Source of the DNA: a virus
IMG/VR virus record: IMGVR_UViG_3300023174_000045
Coordinates: 62,001-126,000 of that record
DNA length: 64,000 nucleotides
Reading direction: 5' to 3' (one strand)
Shown one piece after another: positions 14,022 through 21,387 of the stretch. A program made the translations under genes and the position numbers. Positions within the stretch are counted from its first letter, which is position 1. Each line of letters begins with the position of its first letter. Under the pieces are notes generated by a model. The model was not told the origin of the DNA. It ran no database searches and saw only the letters and a list, made by a program, of their open reading frames with translations.

Positions 14022-14252
14022 ATGATCCAGCACAAAACACCACCCAAAAACTATCGAACGATTTGCGCAGACGAGCCTGATTTTGCATTCATAGATGGGA
14101 TCATGTTGGTTAGTCGTGCGGCTATTGAAGTATCTGACAGATGCCCTGACTACTTGAAATCGGCAATCCGCCGTGCATTCAACGAAGGGCACATCAAACT
14201 GGTAGCAAACATTCCTGAACGAGAATACATGTGGGAGAAACTGCAATCATGA
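14022..14252 (+). CDS. hypothetical small protein, likely leaderless mRNA
   Basis: A 76-residue protein (MIQHKTPPKNYRTICADEPDF; central IDGIMLVSRAAIEVSDRCP). The ATG falls on the predicted transcription start. Coupled to the next gene by ATGA. Conserved-looking but not recognised. Confidence 0.6.
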   Translation: MIQHKTPPKNYRTICADEPDFAFIDGIMLVSRAAIEVSDRCPDYLKSAIRRAFNEGHIKLVANIPEREYMWEKLQS

Positions 14253-14641
14253 CTATGCATCTTGAAGGCCCTTGGCTCAGCATGGGCGGCAAAAAGCGCG
14301 GCAAAGTAAAGTTTCGCAACGCCGAAGAGGCACGGCGTGCCAGAGAACTAGAACAGTCGTGGAAAGAATTACTCAAGCGCCAAGGCGTTGAAGACGAGGC
14401 TAAGAAACGTGCTAGAGCCATGAAGGCACCTGCCTTGGATTACAAATTGAGTACCCCTCCAGGTCGCACAACCAGCACACACATTCCGTCACGCAACACA
14501 GGTGGCAATGCCACATTGGCCGCGCCCAAAGTGTACACAGGTACCAAGGTCAAGGGCATTGCCACCATGCACAAGTCAAACGCCGTGCCTGTGTTCTCAG
14601 ATGAAGAGGCCGTGGAAATCAGTCGCATGCGCCGTGGCTAA
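14249..14641 (+). CDS. conserved phage protein of unknown function
   Basis: A 130-residue, very basic protein with a long charged helix (FRNAEEARRARELEQSWKEL) and a C-terminal KGIATMHKSNAVPVFSDEEA. I recognise this combination, LEGPW start and GIGTMHKSNAVP-like end, in conserved hypothetical proteins of many tailed phages. Role unknown. Part of the 14022-15145 chain. Confidence 0.7.
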   Translation: MTMHLEGPWLSMGGKKRGKVKFRNAEEARRARELEQSWKELLKRQGVEDEAKKRARAMKAPALDYKLSTPPGRTTSTHIPSRNTGGNATLAAPKVYTGTKVKGIATMHKSNAVPVFSDEEAVEISRMRRG

Positions 14642-14642
14642 C

Positions 14643-14906
14643 ATGTACTACGGCGTCAAGGGCGACTATGCATGGAAACTCAAATGGAATCGCCCAAATT
14701 ATCTGGAGTGGTACAATGAACCCTGGCTCATGCGTGAAAGTGAACAGGTATGGTATCAAGGCCCACGTGGTGGTGTGAGAATGATCAAGAACGGCAAGTA
14801 TGCCAATCACATAGACCACTCAGCACCGTATCTGCGCCGGGATTCTGAAGCGATGAAACAGTTCGCCTGGATCAAACTTCAAGCACGGGCGTTGAAGCAA
14901 TCATGA
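14643..14906 (+). CDS. hypothetical small protein
   Basis: An 87-residue protein rich in Trp and Tyr (YAWKLKWNRPNYLEWYNEPW). It starts two bases after the previous stop and overlaps the next start by 4. No motif recognised. Confidence 0.55.
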   Translation: MYYGVKGDYAWKLKWNRPNYLEWYNEPWLMRESEQVWYQGPRGGVRMIKNGKYANHIDHSAPYLRRDSEAMKQFAWIKLQARALKQS

Positions 14907-15145
14907 TGCTACTTGGGCATGGCACAGTGTTTGGTGAACAGTATTATACTGTGGCTCTGCCCATGGGGTTGATGCCATGGAGTGATATGGAAGAATGGTG
15001 TACGGAAACTTTTGGTGCCAGCACTGGCAGTATTTGGTTCAAGGCCAATATACAGGCACCTAATGAACGTTGGTATCAAAACAACAGCAAGTTTTGGTTT
15101 CAGTCGGAAGCAGATAGAACTTGGTTTGTATTGAGATGGAGTTAG
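14903..15145 (+). CDS. hypothetical small protein, aromatic C-terminus family
   Basis: An 80-residue protein ending KFWFQSEADRTWFVLRW, the same closing pattern as 2218 and 3879. Two adjacent ATGs (14903, 14906); the first gives an ATGA overlap. Function unknown. Confidence 0.6.
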   Translation: MMLLGHGTVFGEQYYTVALPMGLMPWSDMEEWCTETFGASTGSIWFKANIQAPNERWYQNNSKFWFQSEADRTWFVLRWS

Positions 15146-15146
15146 A

Positions 15147-15302
15147 ATGAAATTAGCATTGATTGTAGTGTTATGTTTGCAGGGTTGTGCCACAGCATTT
15201 GCAGTGGCCGACGTGGCTGGTGCCACTGTGGTGTATGCAGGAAAAACTGTGGTCAATACCATTGACGCCATCACCCCGGACATTGTGAACAAAAAGAAAT
15301 GA
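15147..15302 (+). CDS. small lipoprotein
   Basis: A 51-residue precursor with a short signal sequence and a clear lipobox, L-Q-G-C (residues 11-14), giving a mature peptide of 38 residues: an Ala/Val-rich stretch (AVADVAGATVVYAGKTVV) and an acidic-basic end. It resembles small bacterial lipoproteins of the C-T-x-x-A-V-x-D-x-A type. It may coat the outer membrane or act in lysis or superinfection exclusion; not known. ATG one base after the previous stop. Confidence 0.65.
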   Translation: MKLALIVVLCLQGCATAFAVADVAGATVVYAGKTVVNTIDAITPDIVNKKK

Positions 15303-15337
15303 GAAAGAAACGTTTATTAACCAGCAGAGGAGAAATC

Positions 15338-15757
15338 ATGGAACAAACATTGACTTGGGAACAGCAAGAAGTATTTCGCTTGTTGAAAGCACAACCAGGC
15401 ACCGCCTATCAAGAATCAGACGAGACAGGTCGCATTATTTTTAGAGACTGGATGCGCAGTTTATTGAATGTGAGCGAAGTCACAGTGACCTTTGTCAAAG
15501 CAGATGGCAGCATACGTGACATGCGATGCACATTAGATGGTGATCGAATTCCGCCCCAGCCACCACGTGCAGAAAAGCCTGCCAAGGAAGCACCAGTGGA
15601 TGGACTTAGGCAACATGGCTTCTTGGGAGAGGCCAAAGAAGTCTCCAAACCTGAAGAATCGCACACCCAAAAAGTGTTTGACCTGGATGCAGGTGCCTGG
15701 CGCAGTTTCCGTTACGACAGACTCAAAAAGGTCACAGCCACCGTGAGTTTTGAATAA
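15338..15757 (+). CDS. conserved phage protein, two-domain
   Basis: A 139-residue protein. I choose the ATG at 15338 because GAGGAG lies seven bases before it; an ATG at 15299 overlapping the lipoprotein stop is possible. The N-terminal half resembles a small alpha/beta domain (WEQQEVFRLLKAQPG; VTVTFVKADGSIRDMRC). After a charged linker comes a separate LDAGAWRSFRYDRLKKV tail, a segment seen in phage proteins where a WRSFR-type strand closes a small beta fold. Function unknown. Confidence 0.6.
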   Translation: MEQTLTWEQQEVFRLLKAQPGTAYQESDETGRIIFRDWMRSLLNVSEVTVTFVKADGSIRDMRCTLDGDRIPPQPPRAEKPAKEAPVDGLRQHGFLGEAKEVSKPEESHTQKVFDLDAGAWRSFRYDRLKKVTATVSFE

Positions 15758-15764
15758 GTAACGC

Positions 15765-15983
15765 ATGGCCAAAGAAGAAACAATCAGCATGGAGGGCAAG
15801 GTACAAGAAATCCTGCCCAACGCCATGTTTAGGGTATTGCTGGACGATGTCAACACAGAAGTAATTGCATATCTATCAGGCAAAATGCGCACCCACAACA
15901 TCAAAGTGTTGTTGGGCGATAGAGTTGCCATGGAGTTCAGCCCCTACGATTTAACTCGTGGCCGCATTACCCGACGCAGATAA
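15765..15983 (+). CDS. infA: translation initiation factor IF-1
   Basis: A 72-residue protein, the exact length of bacterial IF-1, with its S1/OB-fold landmarks from end to end: MAKEE start, M-E-G-K-V[11 protein letters not shown], a S-G-K-M-R-x-x-x-I-K-V-L-x-G-D-x-V turn, and the closing [11 protein letters not shown]-1 sits in the 30S A site, helps IF-2 and IF-3, and modulates start-site choice. Cellular relatives are about as long and highly alike, so this is a host-derived gene. It stands next to SOD and ErpA genes, 8 bases from the gene before, without its own promoter. A phage copy could favour phage messages, perhaps leaderless ones. Confidence 0.93.
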   Translation: MAKEETISMEGKVQEILPNAMFRVLLDDVNTEVIAYLSGKMRTHNIKVLLGDRVAMEFSPYDLTRGRITRRR

Positions 15984-15991
15984 ATATTGTT

Positions 15992-16534
15992 ATGCGTGAA
16001 CATATCGACCTAGTAGAAGCCAGCACAAGACCGGCCAAGTTAGAAACTACCCCTTTGCCTTATGGTCCCAAGGATCTAGCACCTGTTATGAGTGCTGAAA
16101 CCATTGATTATCACTACGAACACTTGGCCAAAGGTTATGCCCGGCGTTACAATGCTGGAGAAGGCAATGCAGATTTCAATCGTGCTGGCAGTTTTTTACA
16201 CAACAAATTTTTCCCACAACTGAGGCCGGTCAAAGGTGCCAACAGGCCGCGTGGTGCTGTGCTGGCCTTGATTGAAGAAAAGTTCAAGACTTACGAAGAT
16301 TTCAAAGCGGCAGTGAAAGAAACTGCCATGAAGATACAGGGCTCGGGTTGGGTTTATTTGAGCACTGGTGGCGACATCAAGACCATTGCCAACCATGCTG
16401 TGCGCACAGATATATGCGTGTTGATTGACTGGTGGGAACATGCCTGGGCATTGGACTACCAAAGTGACAAAGAACGTTACCTAGACAATATTTGGAAAAT
16501 TATTGACTGGGACGTTTGCAACGAAAGATTATGA
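15992..16534 (+). CDS. sod: Fe/Mn-family superoxide dismutase
   Basis: A 180-residue superoxide dismutase (2 O2- + 2 H+ to H2O2 + O2). Metal ligands H41 (DYHYEHL), H70 (GSFLH), D146 and H150 (DWWEHAW) and the gateway Tyr Y49 are all in place. The outer-sphere position that holds Gln in Mn enzymes (N-Q in the GSGW...NQ segment) is His here (H135), and the position of the Fe-type Gln is Gly66, so metal choice is uncertain. No signal peptide, hence cytoplasmic. The ATG has no Shine-Dalgarno; TAAATA at 15981 stands 5 bases before it. ATGA-type overlap with the ErpA-like gene. Confidence 0.92.
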   Translation: MREHIDLVEASTRPAKLETTPLPYGPKDLAPVMSAETIDYHYEHLAKGYARRYNAGEGNADFNRAGSFLHNKFFPQLRPVKGANRPRGAVLALIEEKFKTYEDFKAAVKETAMKIQGSGWVYLSTGGDIKTIANHAVRTDICVLIDWWEHAWALDYQSDKERYLDNIWKIIDWDVCNERL

Positions 16535-16854
16535 TGAATTTACAACCAGCGGCCATTAGTAAACTGCAAGAACTTGTTGCTGAAGAAGGCAATCCCAACT
16601 TGATGTTGCGTGTGTTTGTGCAGGGCGGCGGATGTTCGGGATTTCAATATGGCTTTACATTTGACGAAGCACAAAACGAAGATGACTTTGACTTTGTTTA
16701 CGACTCAGTGAAAGTTGTAGTGGATGCCATGAGCATGCAATACTTACAAGACTCTGCAATTGATTACCGAGAAGATGCCATGGGCGCCAGCTTTGTGATC
16801 AACAATCCACAAGCAGTCAGCACCTGTGGATGTGGTTCAAGTTTTTCAGTCTAA
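16531..16854 (+). CDS. A-type iron-sulfur carrier (ErpA/IscA/HesB)
   Basis: A 107-residue A-type Fe-S cluster carrier. The three conserved Cys are present: C35 ([10 protein letters not shown]), C99 and C101 (TCGCGSSF). These proteins pass 2Fe-2S or 4Fe-4S clusters to apo-enzymes. Start at the first of two adjacent ATGs, overlapping the SOD stop. Similar carriers are known from marine phages. Likely clients here include the radical SAM protein at 31910 and host Fe-S enzymes. The 3' end overlaps the convergent fibre gene by 9 bases. Confidence 0.9.
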   Translation: MMNLQPAAISKLQELVAEEGNPNLMLRVFVQGGGCSGFQYGFTFDEAQNEDDFDFVYDSVKVVVDAMSMQYLQDSAIDYREDAMGASFVINNPQAVSTCGCGSSFSV

Positions 16855-19551
16855 ACAAACACACTGATCAGCCATGGTCATTTCAAAGTTGATCTTGTTG
16901 TAATCCACTGAGTAGAATCCATTGGCTTCCAATGTGACTGCGTGAGCAAATTGTGGCTGTTGCAACAAGTCTTGCGCCATGACTCCTGTCCATGTAATAT
17001 CACTCCAGACGTAATTAAAGTTGTAGATCTTTAATCCGTCATCTCGTGTTTGAATCAATTCAATATGATATTTCAGTCTACGATCTGAATAAGCAGAACC
17101 TGCTGAGCTTCCGCCGGCACTTGATGCGCCACTACCATTGCCAGCAGAACTGCCAGCTGATCCTACACCGCCGCTGTTTTTGTTATGCACAATCATGTTG
17201 TTTGCAACATACGTGTGATTGCCGTCAAGAACAAAATTGTAAAGCTGAGTGTCAGGATCTTCGGCATGTTCAGACATGGTGTTTATTGCAATTCCTATTC
17301 CGTCGGCAGTTTCAATTATGTCGCCAACTGACAATTTACCAATATTCCAATCTTGAAATAGTTCATATTTTGCTCGAGTTGCATCTGGGTTGGCTGATTT
17401 CCACTCACCATCTTTGCAATACACAGGATGATCATTGGTCATAAAAGCACTGCTTCCATTGATGGAAACAAGAGTTCTATTGCCCAGTACAGGTCTAATA
17501 TACGCAACAACTGTGTTTGAAACGCTGTCTTTGCCTAGTACTGTTTCTCCAATGCTGACATTTTCAATTGCTTTGCATGATCCATCGGCCATGGTTATTT
17601 GTGTGCCGGCTACAAAACAGCTAATACGCACACTGTCATATACCTTGGGCGGTGGTGGTGGCGCTGCTCTACGGTCCGACGGTCTTGATAATCTTCCAAA
17701 ATCATCAGTTTGTCCGGTGAAGTTTAATGCTGCACCACCAATCAACATTTGCCATGAATTATTGTAATATACATAGGTAGCTGTGGTTTGTTTCCAGGTA
17801 CCATTTACATAGACAAACGCATTCTTGACATCGTGCCAGGCACTGTCAACTGCATCATCTCTAATTTGAGTACCATACGCATCAAAAACTATTACAGCCG
17901 CACCATGCCGTGCTTGCAATTGACCTGCTGATGCTCCGGTGCCTGCCGATCCCACCAAAGAATAATATTGAGAATTTGCTCCAGCAGAAGCAATGCCAGT
18001 GGAATCAATTACCATGCCACCAATGGTAGCAGGTTCATTTCTGTAGCTAATGCCTACCGAGCCAGCTTGTGCATAACTGTCGCCCACACTGCTGTAACCA
18101 TTATTGCCGGCACCACCAGGTCCACCAGGTCCACCAGCACCACCTCCGCCACCGTCTTTGTAGAAGTCACCTTGATTTTGACCAACTTGGCCACTGCTAA
18201 TACCTCCCGCGGTTTGTCCACGCGGCCCGGGGGCATTTGATTCTGATCGACCAGTGGTGCTGTTGCCAGCACCACCACCACCTGCTCCGCCCACGGCCAC
18301 GGCCAACAATGTTTCATTTGTGGTTTTGGGATTCAGCACCAGTGTGGTGCAACCTCCAGAACCGCCACCGCCACCAGAACTACCTTGTGGCCCAGCCAGA
18401 CCACCTGTGGCACCTGACCAGCTTTTGCTGATTACCAGAGCAATACCTGCCGCAGGCAGTGTGGTGTCAGTAAAACTGGCTGTAAATGACAAAGTATGAT
18501 ACCCTTGGTTCACATAGACGTCTGTGACATAAGCAGTGGCGTATGAATCAGTGCCAGGAGTGGTGGCCACCACGGTGCCGTCAATGCTGACAGTGGCTGA
18601 GTTGGCAGCGGCCAGTTGTATTTGGTATATTCCATAATAGGGAAAATAGATATTGTTATAGGTACGAGAACACGATGCCGCTTTGATGTCTTGTTCCCAT
18701 ACCCCATGATCCACTATCAAATTACTGTAGGTTTGAAAAGAAGCGGCTGCTGGAGCAACTGGCGTATACAAAGGTGGACTGGCTGTGGTGGTCCTACTGT
18801 CAAATATTTGTCTTACCAGTCCACTACCACCCAATCCTGCGTTACCAGCAGCAGCTATGGTGAGCCCTACCCCAAAAGTTCCATAAGTTGCTCCAGGATT
18901 GGCTGTGGCAGTGATGCGTATGGTATGCTGTCCGGGTGTTATGGTACGTACAAAGTCCACGCCTGTGCTAACTTGATTGTTCCAACTGTCCAGACCAGAT
19001 TCAATGAATACTTCGCCATCAAGATACACTGTGGCCTGATAATAGGCAGCCAATGTAAACACATAGTTGATAGAATACTGAAACCACACTGTATATGATT
19101 GATCAAAGGTCAAAGTGTTGGCCTGACTGGTCACGCTGCCATTAAACGATGTGCCAGTATTCCATACACCAGTGTCATTTAAAAATTTTGACCATTTGGC
19201 AACATAGGTATTGCTGGCTCGAGGCAGTGTGGTACTACCTGGGCTGTTTGGCACAGCAGTGCGAGTGTTAAAAATGGGTGTTAGATAAGCATTTGCTGGT
19301 GTGCTGTTGACCCCACTGCTGCCAGCAGACCCCACTGTGACTTCAATGGTGTCCCCAGGAACTGCGGTAAACTCTGCTCGAACATAGCCCCCACCAGATC
19401 CTGTGCCTCCGCGATTCTGTCCGTCACTGCCGCCAGCGCCGCCGCCAGCGCCCCACAAGTAAGCAGTCACAGTGGGTGCGTAACCAATGGACGGAAAAGT
19501 TAAAAGTTGACGTGTTTGGGTATTGCCCAACGGTCTAGTTAATGTTGTCAT
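16846..19551 (-). CDS. glycine-rich tail fibre/adhesin with Hint domain and S74 chaperone
   Basis: A 901-residue structural protein. Residues 1-640 are glycine-rich and beta-rich with two jelly-roll-like repeats ([17 protein letters not shown] and similar) between GGAGGxGG loops, typical of adhesins. Residues about 645-790 are a Hint (hedgehog/intein) domain: C645 in [19 protein letters not shown], a TNDHP block and an end [14 protein letters not shown]; the following residue is Lys rather than Cys/Ser/Thr, so true splicing is unlikely and C-terminal cleavage or cross-linking is more likely. Residues about 820-901 are an S74 intramolecular chaperone ([32 protein letters not shown]), which trimerises the fibre and cuts itself off at the Ser. 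Start MTTLTRPLG, six bases from the fibre gene upstream. Confidence 0.85.
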   Translation of the reverse strand: MTTLTRPLGNTQTRQLLTFPSIGYAPTVTAYLWGAGGGAGGSDGQNRGGTGSGGGYVRAEFTAVPGDTIEVTVGSAGSSGVNSTPANAYLTPIFNTRTAVPNSPGSTTLPRASNTYVAKWSKFLNDTGVWNTGTSFNGSVTSQANTLTFDQSYTVWFQYSINYVFTLAAYYQATVYLDGEVFIESGLDSWNNQVSTGVDFVRTITPGQHTIRITATANPGATYGTFGVGLTIAAAGNAGLGGSGLVRQIFDSRTTTASPPLYTPVAPAAASFQTYSNLIVDHGVWEQDIKAASCSRTYNNIYFPYYGIYQIQLAAANSATVSIDGTVVATTPGTDSYATAYVTDVYVNQGYHTLSFTASFTDTTLPAAGIALVISKSWSGATGGLAGPQGSSGGGGGSGGCTTLVLNPKTTNETLLAVAVGGAGGGGAGNSTTGRSESNAPGPRGQTAGGISSGQVGQNQGDFYKDGGGGGAGGPGGPGGAGNNGYSSVGDSYAQAGSVGISYRNEPATIGGMVIDSTGIASAGANSQYYSLVGSAGTGASAGQLQARHGAAVIVFDAYGTQIRDDAVDSAWHDVKNAFVYVNGTWKQTTATYVYYNNSWQMLIGGAALNFTGQTDDFGRLSRPSDRRAAPPPPPKVYDSVRISCFVAGTQITMADGSCKAIENVSIGETVLGKDSVSNTVVAYIRPVLGNRTLVSINGSSAFMTNDHPVYCKDGEWKSANPDATRAKYELFQDWNIGKLSVGDIIETADGIGIAINTMSEHAEDPDTQLYNFVLDGNHTYVANNMIVHNKNSGGVGSAGSSAGNGSGASSAGGSSAGSAYSDRRLKYHIELIQTRDDGLKIYNFNYVWSDITWTGVMAQDLLQQPQFAHAVTLEANGFYSVDYNKINFEMTMADQCVCLD

Positions 19552-19557
19552 TGCGCT

Positions 19558-21318
19558 TTATATAATTTGATACCAAATATCTCCAGTGACCCCGGGTAAA
19601 TTGGGGGCCGATGTGCTTACATAACGTGTGCCATACCCGTTGGAATTACTGGCGATTGTGATAGTTCGATCTTCACTGAGATCACCACCACCAGTCAGTC
19701 CACCTGATGCTGTAATGGTTCGAGCGTTTGGCGGAACTCCAAGTTCAAATTGAGCACCAGCTATGGTATTTGCATTGGTACCACCACTGGCAATGGGTAT
19801 GGCAGTGGTCAGGCCACTGATGTTGCCACCAATTATAGACACCGAGTTGGCATTTTGTGTGGAGATTGTGCCCAGGTTGGTGATTGAACCTCTTACAAAT
19901 TCTGTGGTAGCAATTTGCGTGGTGTTAGTGCCTGCTGGGGCAGTGGGGGCTGTGGGTGTGCCAGAGAATTCAGGGCTGACTTTGTTGTTTTGTACAAATT
20001 CTGTACTAGCAACTTGTGTGGTATTTGTTGTAACAGATGCAGTGGGCGCTGTGGGTGTGCCAGCAAATGCAGGGCTGTTGGTAACAAATGCTGTGGTAGC
20101 AAGTTGTGTGGTCGCTGTGCCAACACTGGCTGTGGGGGCTGTGGCATTGCCAGAAAACGCCGGACTGTTGGTCACAAATTCTGTGGTGGCAATTTGCAAG
20201 GTAGCTGTGCCAACGCTGGCTGTGGGGGCTGTGGGAACACCGGCAAATTGGGGGCTGTTGGTCACAAATTCTGTGGTGGCAATTTGTGTGTTTGCTGTGC
20301 CAGTGGATGCTGTAGGGGCTCTGGGTATGCCTGAAAACACCGGACTGATCTTGCTGTTTTGCACAAACGCTGTGGTAGCCAGTTGTGCGCTGTTTGTTGA
20401 TGTATCAGCAGTAGGAGCTTCTGGAATACCAGTAAATGTTGGGCTATTTTTTTCTCCTTGCACAAATGCTGTGGTAGCAATTCGTTCAGTGTTTGATCCA
20501 AATGCAGCAGTGGGTGCAGTGGGTGTGCCAGAAAATTGCGGACTGGTGAGCACAAATTCTGTGGTGGCAATTTGTGCAGTGCTTGTTCCTGGTGCGGCAG
20601 TGGGAGCCTGCGGCACACCAGTGAACACTGGACTGACCATGTTGTTTTGCACAAATGCTGTGGTGGCAATTTGCGTGGTGTTTGTTGACGCAGAAGCGGT
20701 GGGGGCAGTAGGAATACCACTTAATATAACACTGCTGGTCACAAATTCTGTGGTGGCAATTTGTGTGGTGTTGGTACCTGGCGAAGCAGTGGGGGCAGTA
20801 GGTGCGCCAGTGAATTCAGGACTGACCTTGTTGTTTTGCACAAATGCAGTGGTGGCCAGCTGTCCAGTGTTGGTTGTTACTGTGGCAGTGGGTGCTGTGG
20901 GGGTGCCGGTAAATGCAGGACTGACTTTGTTGTTTTGCACAAATGCAGTGGTAGCAATTTGTGTGGTGTTTGTTAGGTCAGATGCTGTGGGTGCCGTGGG
21001 AGTGCCAGATAATGCAGGCGAAATGGTCTGTGCATCTACATAAGTTTGGCTGGCCAATGCTGTCCAAGTGTTGGCTGTGCTGTATGCGCTGATGGTGTCA
21101 GTTGAGGAATTGTACCAAAGTTGTCCTAAAATAGGTTGTACTGGTGCAGAACCATTGGCAAAATTCTCCAACAAATATACGTAGTTTTCGTTTTGATATT
21201 CTCCGTAATTGACCACCGCGCGGCCAACCAATGCAAGATCTGTTGCAGTGGTGTTCACTGTGCCGTCGTCGACTACTGCAACAATATTGCCGCGACTGTT
21301 ATTGATGATGTATGACAT
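19558..21318 (-). CDS. repetitive tail fibre protein
   Basis: A 586-residue fibre protein. After a 100-residue N-terminal domain (SYIINNSRGNIVAVVDDG; a WYNSSTDTIS segment that occurs in many fibres) come about fifteen copies of a 25-33-residue repeat, F-S-G-T-P-T-A-P-T-A followed by T-N-T-T-Q-I-A-T-T-x-F-V, a pattern common in side tail fibres. The C-terminal 90 residues (ASGGLTGGGDLSEDRTITIA) are a tip-like domain. The divergent upstream gap carries a TAAATA element on this strand. Confidence 0.88.
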   Translation of the reverse strand: MSYIINNSRGNIVAVVDDGTVNTTATDLALVGRAVVNYGEYQNENYVYLLENFANGSAPVQPILGQLWYNSSTDTISAYSTANTWTALASQTYVDAQTISPALSGTPTAPTASDLTNTTQIATTAFVQNNKVSPAFTGTPTAPTATVTTNTGQLATTAFVQNNKVSPEFTGAPTAPTASPGTNTTQIATTEFVTSSVILSGIPTAPTASASTNTTQIATTAFVQNNMVSPVFTGVPQAPTAAPGTSTAQIATTEFVLTSPQFSGTPTAPTAAFGSNTERIATTAFVQGEKNSPTFTGIPEAPTADTSTNSAQLATTAFVQNSKISPVFSGIPRAPTASTGTANTQIATTEFVTNSPQFAGVPTAPTASVGTATLQIATTEFVTNSPAFSGNATAPTASVGTATTQLATTAFVTNSPAFAGTPTAPTASVTTNTTQVASTEFVQNNKVSPEFSGTPTAPTAPAGTNTTQIATTEFVRGSITNLGTISTQNANSVSIIGGNISGLTTAIPIASGGTNANTIAGAQFELGVPPNARTITASGGLTGGGDLSEDRTITIASNSNGYGTRYVSTSAPNLPGVTGDIWYQII

Positions 21319-21337
21319 TGATCACTCCGATTGCTAC

Positions 21338-21343
21338 TATTTA
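21338..21343 (-). promoter_or_regulatory. late promoter-like element (TAAATA), - strand
   Basis: TAAATA on the - strand, 20 bases before the start of the fibre gene, with CGGAG near the start. It mirrors the + strand element at 21363, so the 69-base gap looks like a divergent pair of T4-type late promoters. Confidence 0.6.
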
Positions 21344-21362
21344 GCGGTACACAACGTTTTGG

Positions 21363-21368
21363 TAAATA
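21363..21368 (+). promoter_or_regulatory. late promoter-like element (TAAATA)
   Basis: GGTAAATACTC, 19 bases before the start at 21388. It resembles the TATAAATA late box of T4-like phages recognised by the gp55 sigma factor. Confidence 0.6.
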
Positions 21369-21387
21369 CTCAACTGGAACACTAAAC

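Noticed and set aside
15981-15986. TAAATA before the SOD gene as proof of a late leaderless start
   Set aside because: The spacing fits, but it contains the stop codon of infA and lies in a tight operon, so read-through transcription is as likely. Not counted in the main argument.
19763-21043. Long + strand ORF (426 codons) antisense to the repetitive fibre gene
   Set aside because: It is an antisense shadow of the periodic coding sequence; its product is a monotonous hydrophobic repeat with no start signals, whereas the - strand reading has a known fibre pattern.
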